Part shown: positions 51,762-60,337 of the stretch, in pieces | How the letters are laid out: the number at the start of each line of letters is the position of its first letter | How positions within the stretch are numbered: position 1 is the stretch's first letter | Assembly: GCA_002479255.1 (NCBI GenBank) | Contig: DLMJ01000008.1 | Location: 97,156-161,155, forward strand | Source of the DNA: Candidatus Binatus soli | Lineage (GTDB): Bacteria; Desulfobacterota; Binatia; Binatales; Binataceae | Direction: 5' to 3' | DNA: 64,000 nt | The notes under the pieces: model-generated | Told to the model about the DNA's origin: nothing | Seen by the model: the letters and a program-made list of their open reading frames with translations, nothing else | Database searches by the model: none | Translations under genes and position numbers: made by a program

Positions 51762-52565
51762 ATGAGTCGCATCGCAAATGCCTTGGCGGCCTTCGGGCTG
51801 GCGGTGGCTCTGGCCGGATTGGCCTCTTGCGAGCCCGTGCAGAATCCCTATGGAACCACCGGTGGGACGAAAGCGGTGCCTCTGGGGACCTCGAGGGGCT
51901 TCGATTCCAGTTCGAGTCTGCCGCCGCCGTCGAGCGCGGGCACTGTTGCCGGCGGCACGATCGATTCGCCGCAAAGCCAGGGTCTCTCTGATTATCTGAA
52001 GCATCACTCGCTGCCGCTGGTCGGTGCGCAAGTCGTCACCAGTACGAGCGGCGGCAAGCAGGTAATCCTGTTTGGCTTCGTCGCGAGCGACTTCGGCAAG
52101 ACTGACGCCGAGCAGAAGGCTCGCTACTATCTGAAGGATCCGTCGCTGGTGGTGGACAACCGGATCAAGATCAGCCCTGAACTGGCTGGCAGCAGGGCCG
52201 GTTCCGGATCGACGGTCAACGGAGTTCCGTCCGCGAATGCAATGCCGTCCGATGGCTCCGATCCGTACGCCGCGTCCGGTTCGATCCAAGATTATCAGAA
52301 CAACGAACCGCCCGGTGCGCAGGCCTACCAAGCCCAAGGCCAGTATCAGCAGTATCAGCAATACAACAGCGCTCCGCCGAGCATGTTGACGACGATTCTC
52401 CCGCGGCTGCTCGGCGGAGGTATGTCGATGGGCAGCGGCGGCTACAGCGGAGGTCTGGGTGGATTCAGTTCCGGCTACACGCCGGGTTACGGCAGTTACG
52501 GCTTTCCAACGTCTCCACCGCCGATGCCGAGTTCCGGGTTTGGCGGGTCTGGATATCCTTACTGA
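51762..52565 (+). CDS. exported lipoprotein with Gly/Pro/Ser-rich tail
   Basis: 267 aa from ATG 51762 (GTG 51738 is also in frame). The signal sequence IANALAAFGLAVALAGLASC ends in a lipobox (LASC). A small BON-like or beta segment follows (LVGAQVVTSTSGGKQVILFGFVASDFGKTDAEQKARYYL). The rest is low complexity: Gln/Tyr-rich (AQGQYQQYQQYN), then Gly/Ser/Pro-rich to the end (SGGYSGGLGGFSSGY). No known function. It lies between the hydrolase and lptB, and converges with lptB. Confidence 0.65.
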   Translation: MSRIANALAAFGLAVALAGLASCEPVQNPYGTTGGTKAVPLGTSRGFDSSSSLPPPSSAGTVAGGTIDSPQSQGLSDYLKHHSLPLVGAQVVTSTSGGKQVILFGFVASDFGKTDAEQKARYYLKDPSLVVDNRIKISPELAGSRAGSGSTVNGVPSANAMPSDGSDPYAASGSIQDYQNNEPPGAQAYQAQGQYQQYQQYNSAPPSMLTTILPRLLGGGMSMGSGGYSGGLGGFSSGYTPGYGSYGFPTSPPPMPSSGFGGSGYPY

Positions 52566-52597
52566 TTCGGCCGCGCGCTTTCGATCAATCGCTCCCG

Positions 52598-53386
52598 CTA
52601 TCTCGCCAGCTTGAATCGCTCGCCCAAAAACACCTGGCGTACTGCGTCGCTGGCGACGATGTCGCGCGGTTTGCCTTCGAACAAAATCTTGCCCGAGTGA
52701 ATGATATAGGCGCGATCGATGATCGACAGCGTCGCGTGCACGTTGTGATCCGACATGAGCACCCCGATCCCGCGCTCTTTGAGATAAGACACGACGCGCT
52801 GAATCTCGACGACGGTGATTGGATCGATTCCCGCGAACGGCTCGTCGAGGCATAAGTACACCGGATCGAGCACGAGCGCCCGCGTAATTTCTACGCGCCG
52901 GCGTTCGCCACCGGACAGCACGCCCGCTTTGGCCTTGGCCAGTTTCGCGATTCCGAGTTCGTCGAGCAGCGATTGAAGACGCGTGTACCGCTCCTCTTCG
53001 GTAAGCGGCAGCGTTTCGAGAACCGCCAGCAGATTTTGCTCGACGGTCAGCTTGCGGAATACGCTGGGCTCTTGCGGCAGGTAGGAAATCCCGCGGCGCG
53101 CGCGCTGGTAGAGCGGCAGGGTCGTGATGTCCTCGCCGCCGAACATGACTCGCCCATGGTCCGGCTTGAGCAGTCCCACCAGCATGTAGAAGGTGGTCGT
53201 CTTGCCCGCGCCGTTGGGTCCCAGGAAACCCACCACCTCGCCCGGCCTCACGACTACGTTGACGTCGTCGACGACCGCACGGCCGCCGTAAACCTTGGTT
53301 AAGCCGTCGCCGCGAAGCGCCAGCGTTTCGGCCTTTTCAGCCGCGCCGCTGATCTCGCCCGATTTAATGCTTTCGACTTTCGCCAT
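52598..53386 (-). CDS. lptB: lipopolysaccharide export ABC ATPase LptB
   Basis: About 262 aa from ATG 53386 (the frame also opens at TTG 53392). Walker A (GFLGPNGAGKTTTFYMLVGL), Q-loop region (ISYLPQEPSVFRKLTVEQNL), signature (LSGGERRRVEITRAL), Walker B (YLCLDEPFAGIDPITV) and H-loop (MSDHNVHATL) match LptB, including SYLPQExSxFRxLTVxxN. It powers the LptFG-driven bridge that moves LPS to the outer membrane, so the organism should have LPS. The usual lptA/lptC partners are not adjacent here. Confidence 0.93.
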   Translation of the reverse strand: MAKVESIKSGEISGAAEKAETLALRGDGLTKVYGGRAVVDDVNVVVRPGEVVGFLGPNGAGKTTTFYMLVGLLKPDHGRVMFGGEDITTLPLYQRARRGISYLPQEPSVFRKLTVEQNLLAVLETLPLTEEERYTRLQSLLDELGIAKLAKAKAGVLSGGERRRVEITRALVLDPVYLCLDEPFAGIDPITVVEIQRVVSYLKERGIGVLMSDHNVHATLSIIDRAYIIHSGKILFEGKPRDIVASDAVRQVFLGERFKLAR

Positions 53387-53434
53387 TCTCAAATACCGGT
53401 GAACATCTTAGAACTTATCGGCTTTGACCGGGAT

Positions 53435-53794
53435 ATGGAACGCTTCGCCGGGATTGCCGCTTTTCCGCGGCGCTGTGGGATGCTAGTCGATAGGGTCGTG
53501 GCCAACGAAAACGAATACGACAGCGAGCGCTTCCCCGGAAATTTCTACCAGGGGATGATTCTCACGCTCGACCGCGCCTGCGGCCGTGGCGTGGTGCGCT
53601 CACACAGCGGCAAGGAGATCCCCTTTGAGTTTCCATTCGTGGCCGTTGTGGGCGCACCAATTGGCGGCGAAATGCCGGGAATCGATCTGATTCGCGAAGG
53701 CGACATCGTCGGCTTCGATGTCGGCCAGACCTCCAGGGGACTGCGCGTCACGACCATCCGTCCGCGGCAGGGGCAGGAGCAGGGGCAGGGCTGA
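53435..53794 (+). CDS. small protein with cold-shock-like OB segment
   Basis: Between 105 and 131 aa depending on start: GTG 53399, ATG 53435 or ATG 53480. GTG 53399 leaves only 12 bp to the divergent lptB start, so a later one is more likely. The central part GRGVVRSHSGKEIPFEFPFV followed by REGDIVGFDVGQTSRGLRV has the layout of a cold-shock/S1-like OB-fold (G-x-V-x-S-x-x-G-x-I-P-F, D-x-V-x-F). Nucleic-acid binding is plausible but not shown. The tail is Gln/Gly-rich. Confidence 0.6.
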   Translation: MERFAGIAAFPRRCGMLVDRVVANENEYDSERFPGNFYQGMILTLDRACGRGVVRSHSGKEIPFEFPFVAVVGAPIGGEMPGIDLIREGDIVGFDVGQTSRGLRVTTIRPRQGQEQGQG

Positions 53795-53853
53795 CCCCTG
53801 GCCGTAGGCACGGCTGGCCAGTATTAAGAGACCGCGCGCCCGCTGGCTCTTCG

Positions 53854-53894
53854 ATCGCATAGTCGCGAAAAGATGCGCTGCGCAGATTTTCGCG
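53854..53894 (+). repeat. dispersed 24-bp repeat (copy 1) with hairpin
   Basis: ATCGCATAGTCGCGAAAAGA plus TGCG (53854-53877) recurs with one mismatch in inverse orientation at 61437-61460. Within copy 1, CGCGAAAA (53864-53871) and TTTTCGCG (53887-53894) form a hairpin. GGGTGCAGGGG at 53907-53917 also recurs near copy 2 (61472-61482, inverse). The region 53795-53981 has no gene. Confidence 0.7.
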
Positions 53895-53981
53895 TCTTCT
53901 CAATGCGGGTGCAGGGGCCGCAGCCCCTGCCGCCCACCGCGCAGGTGATTCTTCCTTCATGCCACCGCCAACGGCCAGGGC

Positions 53982-54623
53982 TCAGCCCTGCCGCTTGCGC
54001 TGATACATCCGCCACTGCCTGACGCCCAACGGATACAGCTCGCCCAGGATTTCGTAGCCCTTGGAACTGTAGAACGCGACGTTGGCTTCGGTCCCGGTCT
54101 CGAGGTAAACGCCGGCTATTTCAGGCCGCACCCGTGCCTCCAGCGCGAGCCGGTCGAGCAACGCCTTTCCGTAGCCCTTGCCCTGAAAAGCCGGATCGAC
54201 CCCGAGGGTTTGCAGATACAGATGCGGCTCCTTGGGGTGATGCTTTGCGAGCACGCCGACAATATTCATCGCGCGGATCATTCCGCCCCATCCGACTCCC
54301 CGGACCAGCCGCGGAAACTGTGGCAGCCCGGCGGTGATCAACCCAAGCACGCCTGAATGCCCGACGCCTTCAGTCACCGCGGCTGCAACGACGCGTCCAT
54401 TATTGACCACGCCGAAGACCGGCTGTCCTGTCCGGCGCTCTACACCCAGCTGCGCGCGAAACAAGTCCGCCAGATGCTCGGCGCGCGCGACCGGCTCGGT
54501 AATATCCGGAAGAATCACCTTGAAGGCCGGATCGTGGATGAAGGCGCGGCCGAGCGAGACCGCGGCCTGCTCGTGTTGCTCGGGGTACAGGATGCTTACG
54601 ATCGGTTTCCCATTTTCAGGCAT
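53982..54623 (-). CDS. GNAT-family N-acetyltransferase
   Basis: A 213-aa acetyltransferase. The acetyl-CoA binding loop is clear: LYLQTLGVDPAFQGKGYGKALLDRLALEA (Q-x-x-G-x-G/A type), followed by VYLETGTEANVAFYSSKGYEILGELY, the usual C-terminal GNAT segment. The substrate cannot be predicted. It follows glpK by 18 bp on the same strand, so the two are probably co-transcribed. Confidence 0.87.
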   Translation of the reverse strand: MPENGKPIVSILYPEQHEQAAVSLGRAFIHDPAFKVILPDITEPVARAEHLADLFRAQLGVERRTGQPVFGVVNNGRVVAAAVTEGVGHSGVLGLITAGLPQFPRLVRGVGWGGMIRAMNIVGVLAKHHPKEPHLYLQTLGVDPAFQGKGYGKALLDRLALEARVRPEIAGVYLETGTEANVAFYSSKGYEILGELYPLGVRQWRMYQRKRQG

Positions 54624-54641
54624 TTTTTTTGATACCTCGAT

Positions 54642-56144
54642 TCAATCCGATGGCTTCGTGAGCGTGCGCGCGACCGCGTCGCGCCATCCGGCGAGCAATT
54701 GTTCACGTTCGGCAGTTTGCATTTTCGGCTTGAACACCTTCCCTCCCCCGGCGATCGCGTGCAACTCATCCGGTGATTTCCAGACTCCCGTGGCCAGGCC
54801 CGCGAGCATCGCCGCGCCCATCGCGGTGGTCTCGGCGATCTTCGCGCGCCGGACCGGCTTGCCAAGGATATCCGCCTGGAACTGCATCAGGTAGCGATTC
54901 GCGGTGGCGCCGCCGTCGGCGCGCAGCTCGCTCATCGGACGGCCGGTGTCGGATTCCATCGCAACGATCACGTCGCGCACCTGGTAGGCGATGCTGTCGA
55001 GCGTTGCGCGCACGATATCGGCGCGGGTCGTGCCGCGGGTGATTCCCACGATTGCGCCCCTGGCCGATGCGTCCCAATGCGGCGCGCCGAGTCCAACGAA
55101 CGCCGGCACCACGTAGGGATGCGTGCGATCTTTATTTTTCGCAAGACTCGCGCGCGCTTCGCCGTATGTATCCGCGGCCGTGCGCACCAGCTTCAGGCCG
55201 TCGCGAAGCCATTGCACGGCCGCGCCCGCGATAAACACCGAACCCTCGAGCGCGTACGCGGGCTCGCCGGCGGGACCCAGTGCCGCGGTCGTGAGCAACC
55301 GATTCTCCGACCGCACCATCTTGTCGCCGGTGTTCATCAGCAGGAACGCACCGGTGCCGTAGGTTGCCTTCGAGTCACCGGCCGCGACCGCGCCCTGCCC
55401 GTAGAGCGCGGATTGCTGATCGCCGATTACCGCCGCGATTGGAATCGCATGCGGTGCGATCGTGCCCGGCGCCGTCTGGGCCAGCGGGCCGCGCGAACTT
55501 GCGGCCCGCGGCAGCATCTCGCGCGCAACCCCCAGCATCGCGAGCATCTCGTCGTCCCATTCCCGGCGCGCCAGATTGAACATCATCGTTCTCGACGCGT
55601 TGGTGTAATCGGTCACGAACTCCGCGCCGCGCGACAATTTATGTATCAGCCAGGTGTCGATCGTGCCGAAGCACAGCTCGCCGCGCGCGCCGCGCGCGCG
55701 TAGTTCGGGCTTCTCGTCGAGCAGCCATTTCAGCTTCGTGCCCGAGAAGTAGGGATCGATCACCAGTCCCGTCCGCCGCGCGACTTCGGGCTCACGCTCG
55801 CGTAAAGCGTCGCAGATAGAGCCGCTGCGCCGGCATTGCCATACGATCGCGCGATGGATCGGGCGGCCGTTGCTCCGCTCCCATACCACGAACGTCTCGC
55901 GTTGATTGGTGATGCCGATTCCGGCGATCGCGCCGGCCGGCGCCTTCGCGGCGGCGATCGCTTTTTTCGAAAGCGTGACGACCGAACGGTAAATTTCCTC
56001 AGGGTCATGCTCGACCCATCCCGGTTTCGGATAGTACTGCCTGATTTCGGCGTAAGCTCGGCCGCGGATGCGGCCGCGGCCATCGACGACGAAAACCGTC
56101 GTGCCCGTGGTTCCCTGGTCGATCGCAAGTATCATTTCAGGCAT
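54642..56144 (-). CDS. glpK: glycerol kinase
   Basis: 500 aa, normal FGGY-kinase length. Phosphorylates glycerol to glycerol 3-phosphate. Seen: N-terminal phosphate-binding loop AIDQGTTGTTVFVVDGRGRI, GITNQRETFVVWER, ATYGTGAFLLMNTGD, and the C-terminal FGGY signature region SELRADGGATANRYLMQFQADIL. The start at ATG 56144 is preceded by GGGAG. No glpF or glpD is adjacent, and a small acetyltransferase gene follows. Confidence 0.96.
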   Translation of the reverse strand: MPEMILAIDQGTTGTTVFVVDGRGRIRGRAYAEIRQYYPKPGWVEHDPEEIYRSVVTLSKKAIAAAKAPAGAIAGIGITNQRETFVVWERSNGRPIHRAIVWQCRRSGSICDALREREPEVARRTGLVIDPYFSGTKLKWLLDEKPELRARGARGELCFGTIDTWLIHKLSRGAEFVTDYTNASRTMMFNLARREWDDEMLAMLGVAREMLPRAASSRGPLAQTAPGTIAPHAIPIAAVIGDQQSALYGQGAVAAGDSKATYGTGAFLLMNTGDKMVRSENRLLTTAALGPAGEPAYALEGSVFIAGAAVQWLRDGLKLVRTAADTYGEARASLAKNKDRTHPYVVPAFVGLGAPHWDASARGAIVGITRGTTRADIVRATLDSIAYQVRDVIVAMESDTGRPMSELRADGGATANRYLMQFQADILGKPVRRAKIAETTAMGAAMLAGLATGVWKSPDELHAIAGGGKVFKPKMQTAEREQLLAGWRDAVARTLTKPSD

Positions 56145-56485
56145 CGCAAATTTTCTCCCGCCGCCCTCCTAAATTGCCTCTCCCTGATAGAGAGAGGCTA
56201 GGAAATCCTAATTGCACGACGGCTCCGCGACAATCATCCACTCCCCGATGGCAGTGCAATCACGGCTGATTTCCGAAATAAGGGGGCTCATTTGCCGGGG
56301 TTCAGCCGCGAATGTTTCACGCGACGGCGCGGCCATGGTTACCCATTAAAACCGATGCGCGCTGATAGAACAGGCCAAGTCAGGCCAAGTCTACCAGTCC
56401 CGATTGCGGCGTGATAAAATTTATTCTCTGCCGCCTTCACGCGCGCCATCGTCGCCGAATCGCGCCGATTTTCGGAGCATAGGCA
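56145..56485. other. intergenic region between glpK and the kelch gene
   Basis: About 340 bases with no gene. It holds an inverted repeat GCCTCTC (56176-56182) / GAGAGGC (56192-56198) close to the glpK start, and the left copy of a 37-bp repeat (56431-56467). Divergent promoters for glpK and the kelch gene must lie here. Confidence 0.6.
56431..56467 (+). repeat. 37-bp imperfect direct repeat, left copy
   Basis: The segment starting CCGCCTTC and containing ATCGTCGCCGAATCGC matches 57770-57806 with four or five mismatches. The two copies sit on either side of the kelch-repeat gene. Confidence 0.6.
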
Positions 56486-57715
56486 TTGCCGTCGATAGTT
56501 AAACGTATCCGTGTTCAGTTGATGCTCGCACTGAAGAACCGGGCGACTGCCGCGTTCGTCGCCGTCGCGGTGCTTGCGCTGGCAGCCAGTCGCGCGAATG
56601 GAGGTAGCAGCGCAAGCTCCAGTGAGCCGTCGGTCCTCTTCGCGGGCGGAATCACCAAGTATAGCACTCTGGCCAGTGCCGAGCTGTTCGAGCCGAATCA
56701 CGGTCGGTCGGGTTCGTTCGTTGCCACCGGACGAATGAAAACGGCAAGGGTGGATCATACAGCCACTCGTCTGAATAGCGGACAGGTACTCATCGCCGGT
56801 GGGGCCAGTAAGATGTTTCCTGCTGGCACAATTTTCAGGAGTGCCGAACTATATAATCCGTCAAAAGGGCGGTTTTCCGACACCGGCGGAATGCTTGCGG
56901 CCCGCACCGGGCACACTGCAACGCTTCTCGCCGACGGCAGGGTCCTGATTGCCGGAGGCAGCGATGGCACGACATCGTTGTCCAGCGCTGAACTGTACGA
57001 TCCAGCCAGCGCAAAGTTCAGCGCGACGGGGGCAATGACCATACCCCGGCAGGAATGCACTGCCACGCTCCTCGCAAATGGCGAGGTTCTGATCGCTGGC
57101 GGGATCACGGTGGAGTCAGATGGCAACGACAATGTGCAAGATACAGCGGAGATCTATGATCTCTCTGCAGGCTCGTTCAGCTCGACCGGTACTATGACAT
57201 CGGCCCGAACCGGTCCTACGGCGACCCTGCTTCCCGACGGTCAAGTGCTGATCACTGGCGGCATCGACAACGACGACACGGTCCTCGACACCGCTGAACT
57301 ATACGATCCGGCGACTGGCCTGTTCAGCCAAGCCGGTCAGATGACCACATCGCGTTACGGGCACCTCGCCGCGGCGCTTGGCGATGGAGACGTGCTGGTG
57401 GCGGGCGGGATCGACAATGCAGGCGACAGCCTCGCGAGCGCTGAAGTCTTTGTTGCCAAGAGTGGGAGCTTCGTTGCGATCGCGCCGATGTCCCGCGATC
57501 GCTTTTTGGTTGGCGCGACCGTCCTCTCCAGTAGCGAGATTCTAATCGCCGGCGGTTATACACAGTGCCCTTCGTCCCAGATTTCCTTCTGCGCCAGACC
57601 CGTAAAGTCCGCGCTGATTTTCGATCACCAGAGCAATGTGTTCCGATCGATAAAGTCGATGAGGTCGCCGCGCGGCTCATTCGCCTCGGCAACGCTCTCC
57701 GGTGGCGCACACTAG
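56486..57715 (+). CDS. exported kelch-repeat protein
   Basis: 409 aa from TTG 56486, which has GGAG eight bases upstream; ATG 56522 is an alternative. Signal peptide: ATAAFVAVAVLALAASRANG. The mature protein is a run of six or so kelch/galactose-oxidase-like blades, each with the pattern HTATLLxDGRVLIAGG followed by SAELYDPxxxxFSxTGxM, predicting a beta-propeller. No catalytic residues of galactose oxidase are recognised. Such proteins are common in soil bacteria and probably bind extracellular partners. Flanking direct repeats suggest it was inserted or duplicated as a unit. Confidence 0.85.
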   Translation: MPSIVKRIRVQLMLALKNRATAAFVAVAVLALAASRANGGSSASSSEPSVLFAGGITKYSTLASAELFEPNHGRSGSFVATGRMKTARVDHTATRLNSGQVLIAGGASKMFPAGTIFRSAELYNPSKGRFSDTGGMLAARTGHTATLLADGRVLIAGGSDGTTSLSSAELYDPASAKFSATGAMTIPRQECTATLLANGEVLIAGGITVESDGNDNVQDTAEIYDLSAGSFSSTGTMTSARTGPTATLLPDGQVLITGGIDNDDTVLDTAELYDPATGLFSQAGQMTTSRYGHLAAALGDGDVLVAGGIDNAGDSLASAEVFVAKSGSFVAIAPMSRDRFLVGATVLSSSEILIAGGYTQCPSSQISFCARPVKSALIFDHQSNVFRSIKSMRSPRGSFASATLSGGAH

Positions 57716-57769
57716 AATCCAACCGGTAGTGCGGCACTCCCGCCGACAGAACGGCTACGACGCCCTCCT

Positions 57770-57843
57770 CCGCCTTCTCCCGCGCTATCGTCGCCGAATC
57801 GCCGCCGCCATCCCGCCACGCAGAGGATTCCGCATCCTCTGCG
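57770..57843 (+). repeat. 37-bp direct repeat, right copy, plus a ten-base-stem hairpin
   Basis: 57770-57806 is the right copy of the repeat at 56431-56467. Directly after it, CGCAGAGGAT (57819-57828) and ATCCTCTGCG (57834-57843) form a perfect ten-base stem with a five-base loop and no T-run. The 57716-58012 gap holds no gene. Confidence 0.6.
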
Positions 57844-58012
57844 GTGCCGAAAGCCCCCGAAATTACGCCCTGATCTTTAAGTCCGTGCCTGCCCCTCTGC
57901 CCGAGATCGGAGACGCCCACTGCCCGCTTTGTGCTTGCCTCCCATGTTTGCTGACGCCATTATACGCGCTTGGCGTAGCCTCTTTTCAGGGAGTCGCGAT
58001 TGGATTTGGCTC

Positions 58013-59377
58013 ATGAGTGAGTTGCTCGAAAAAAAAGAGGACCTGATCCGCTACTTCCAGCAAGGCGGCAAGCCGCGCGAACGATGGCGGATCGGCACCG
58101 AGTACGAAAAAGTCGCCGTCCGCACCGCCGACTGCACCGCCATACCCTACTCCGGTCCCGGCGGCGTCGAAGACTTGCTGCAACGGATGGCGACCAAGTA
58201 CGGCTTCGAGCCTGAAGACGAGCACGGCCGCATCATCGCGCTCAAGGGTGAACGCGCGGCGATCACACTGGAGCCGGGCGGTCAGATCGAGTTGTCCGGC
58301 GAGCAGTGCGACACCATCCACTGCGCCTATGCTGAGTTTGCGCTCCACGTGCGACAAATGATCGATATAACCAGCCGGATCGGCGCGACGGTGCTTGGAC
58401 TGGGGATGCAGCCCTTGAGCCGCATCGACCAGATCGAACTGCTGCCGAAGGTCCGCTACCGCATCATGTACCCGTACATGGCGCGGATGGGCACGCTCGG
58501 CCAGCGCATGATGAAGCAGACTGCGGGCGTGCAGGCCAACCTGGACTATAGCGACGAGGCCGACGCGATTCGCAAGCTGCGCGTCAGCATGGGTATCGTG
58601 CCGCTCCTCTACGCGATCTTCGCCAACTCGCCGCTGAGCGACGGCGGCCTCAACGGCTATCACAGCTTCCGCGGACACATCTGGACCGACACCGACAACC
58701 AACGCAGCGGGGTTCCGGAGTTCGTGTTTCGCCCCGATTGTTCGTTCGAGGATTACGCCGACTACGCGCTCGACGTGCCGATGTACTTCCTGATTCGCGA
58801 TCATGAGTACATCGATCTCACCCGGCCGCCGGGCCTCACCTTCCGCCAATATCTCGCGCGCGGATACGGCCGCGAGCGCGCCACCGTTGACGACTGGACC
58901 AATCATCTGACCACGATTTTTACCGAGGTCCGCCTCAAGCAATACGTCGAGGTGCGCACCGCCGACAGCCAGCCGCCGCAATTCATGCTCGCGTTGCCCG
59001 CACTGCTCAAGGGCACGCTTTACAACGACGATTGCATCGAGGCGGCGTGGGACCTGGTCAAGGGATGGAGCTATCGCGAGCGGCTCGAAATCGCCGACGC
59101 CGCCCATAAAAACGGACTCGACGCGCGGGTCGGACGAATCAAGCTGCAGGCGCTCGGCTACGAGCTGATGCAGATCGCGGCCAAGGGACTCGAGCGCCAG
59201 CGGGCATTGAACAAAAGCGGCCAGGATGAGAGCATCTACCTGTTGCGCCTGATGGACTTGGTCCGCGGCGGTCACAGCCAGGCCAGCTTTGTGATCAGCC
59301 GCTGGAAGGGTGAATGGAACTACGACGTTGGCCGTCTAGTCAAAGGATGCGCTTACGAGGCTGAATCGATCCTGTAA
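58013..59377 (+). CDS. gshA: glutamate-cysteine ligase, plant/alphaproteobacterial type (GCS2)
   Basis: 454 aa. Makes gamma-glutamylcysteine, the first step of glutathione synthesis. Seen: RWRIGTEYEKVAV at the N-terminus, ITLEPGGQIELSGEQ (ATP-grasp-like glutamine-synthetase fold acid residues), GIVPLLYAIFANSP, and YVEVRTADSQPPQFMLALPALLKG. This is the plant-type family found in alphaproteobacteria and xanthomonads, not the E. coli GshA type. The frame is open 84 bp upstream, but the family begins at ATG 58013. No gshB is seen in the window. The next gene starts directly after its stop. Confidence 0.93.
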   Translation: MSELLEKKEDLIRYFQQGGKPRERWRIGTEYEKVAVRTADCTAIPYSGPGGVEDLLQRMATKYGFEPEDEHGRIIALKGERAAITLEPGGQIELSGEQCDTIHCAYAEFALHVRQMIDITSRIGATVLGLGMQPLSRIDQIELLPKVRYRIMYPYMARMGTLGQRMMKQTAGVQANLDYSDEADAIRKLRVSMGIVPLLYAIFANSPLSDGGLNGYHSFRGHIWTDTDNQRSGVPEFVFRPDCSFEDYADYALDVPMYFLIRDHEYIDLTRPPGLTFRQYLARGYGRERATVDDWTNHLTTIFTEVRLKQYVEVRTADSQPPQFMLALPALLKGTLYNDDCIEAAWDLVKGWSYRERLEIADAAHKNGLDARVGRIKLQALGYELMQIAAKGLERQRALNKSGQDESIYLLRLMDLVRGGHSQASFVISRWKGEWNYDVGRLVKGCAYEAESIL

Positions 59378-60334
59378 ATGGAAATCAGGTTCACACAACT
59401 CCACGTCACGATTCTGAACTTCGTCCTGGTCGGAGTACTGGCGATCGTTTCGGCCATGTGCGTGCGGGACATCATCGCGCGCACCGTTTCAAATGCACCC
59501 GTAGCTCGGGCCGCGCCGCCGACCGCGCCGCAGGCCGCATTCGGCCTGCGCACGCGCGCCTACTACGACGCAATCGTCAAGCGCGACATCTTCAACCAGG
59601 TCCCGCAGGAAAGCGCACCCGCGCCGGTGGTGGAAGAGGATCTGCACCTGAAGCTGATCGGCACTTCGCTGCAGAGCAAATCGAAACCGTACGCGATCAT
59701 CGAGGATCAAAACAACACCGAATCGCTCTACCAGTTGGGAGAAGACATCCCGGATGCGGGGAAGCTCGTAGGCGTCGAAACCAACCGTGCCATCATCGAC
59801 CGCGACGGTCATCGCGTCGCCATCGAGATTCCGGTCTCGGACATTCCCGAAGCGCCGGCTTCCGCTTTGACCGGCGCGGCCAAGGCGCCCCGGCTCAGAG
59901 GCCTTCCCGCCGGCATGCGGCGCAGAATGCGCGGGGTTGGTCGTCCTGCGGCCGGTGATGACAACGGCGACAGCAACGTCAGCAACAGCAAACTCGAGCT
60001 CAAGAAAGTCGGCCCCGGAAAATTCGAGGTCAGCCGCGCCGAAGTTGCGCAGACGATGGAAAATCCTGCCCAGTTCTTCTCGCAGATGCGCGCGTTGCCC
60101 CATTTCGTCAACGGCAAGACCGACGGCTTCTCGATCTCCCAGGTCGCGCCGGGCTCCGTCTTCGACCAACTCGGCCTGCACGACGGCGACTTGGTGACCT
60201 CGATCGACGGAAAGCCCGTCACCAATCCAATGCAGGCGTTGGGCCTGATGCAAGCGATGAAAACCCAGCCGGCGCTCGATCTCACAATTAATCGCGGCGG
60301 AGCGCCAACCTCGGTCCATCTCGACCTCCGCTAA
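59378..60334 (+). CDS. type II secretion GspC-like protein with PDZ domain
   Basis: 318 aa. One N-terminal membrane span (VTILNFVLVGVLAIVSAMCV), then a periplasmic HR domain with the GspC pattern (IVKRDIFNQ, LKLIGTSLQSKSKPYAIIED, SLYQLGEDIPDAGKLVGVET), a Gly/Arg-rich linker, and a C-terminal PDZ domain (GFSISQVAPGSVFDQLGLHDGDLVTSIDG). GspC connects the inner-membrane platform to the GspD secretin. The ATG follows the gshA stop without a gap. No gspD or other gsp gene follows; the next gene is an acetyltransferase three bases later. It is either an orphan T2SS part or another PDZ adaptor. Confidence 0.82.
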   Translation: MEIRFTQLHVTILNFVLVGVLAIVSAMCVRDIIARTVSNAPVARAAPPTAPQAAFGLRTRAYYDAIVKRDIFNQVPQESAPAPVVEEDLHLKLIGTSLQSKSKPYAIIEDQNNTESLYQLGEDIPDAGKLVGVETNRAIIDRDGHRVAIEIPVSDIPEAPASALTGAAKAPRLRGLPAGMRRRMRGVGRPAAGDDNGDSNVSNSKLELKKVGPGKFEVSRAEVAQTMENPAQFFSQMRALPHFVNGKTDGFSISQVAPGSVFDQLGLHDGDLVTSIDGKPVTNPMQALGLMQAMKTQPALDLTINRGGAPTSVHLDLR

Positions 60335-60337
60335 GCG

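Noticed and set aside
51687..52853. 388-aa minus-strand open frame
   Set aside because: Antisense to the lipoprotein gene and out of frame with lptB; low-complexity Arg-rich sequence.
57986..59275. 429-aa minus-strand open frame
   Set aside because: Antisense to gshA, which is well supported.
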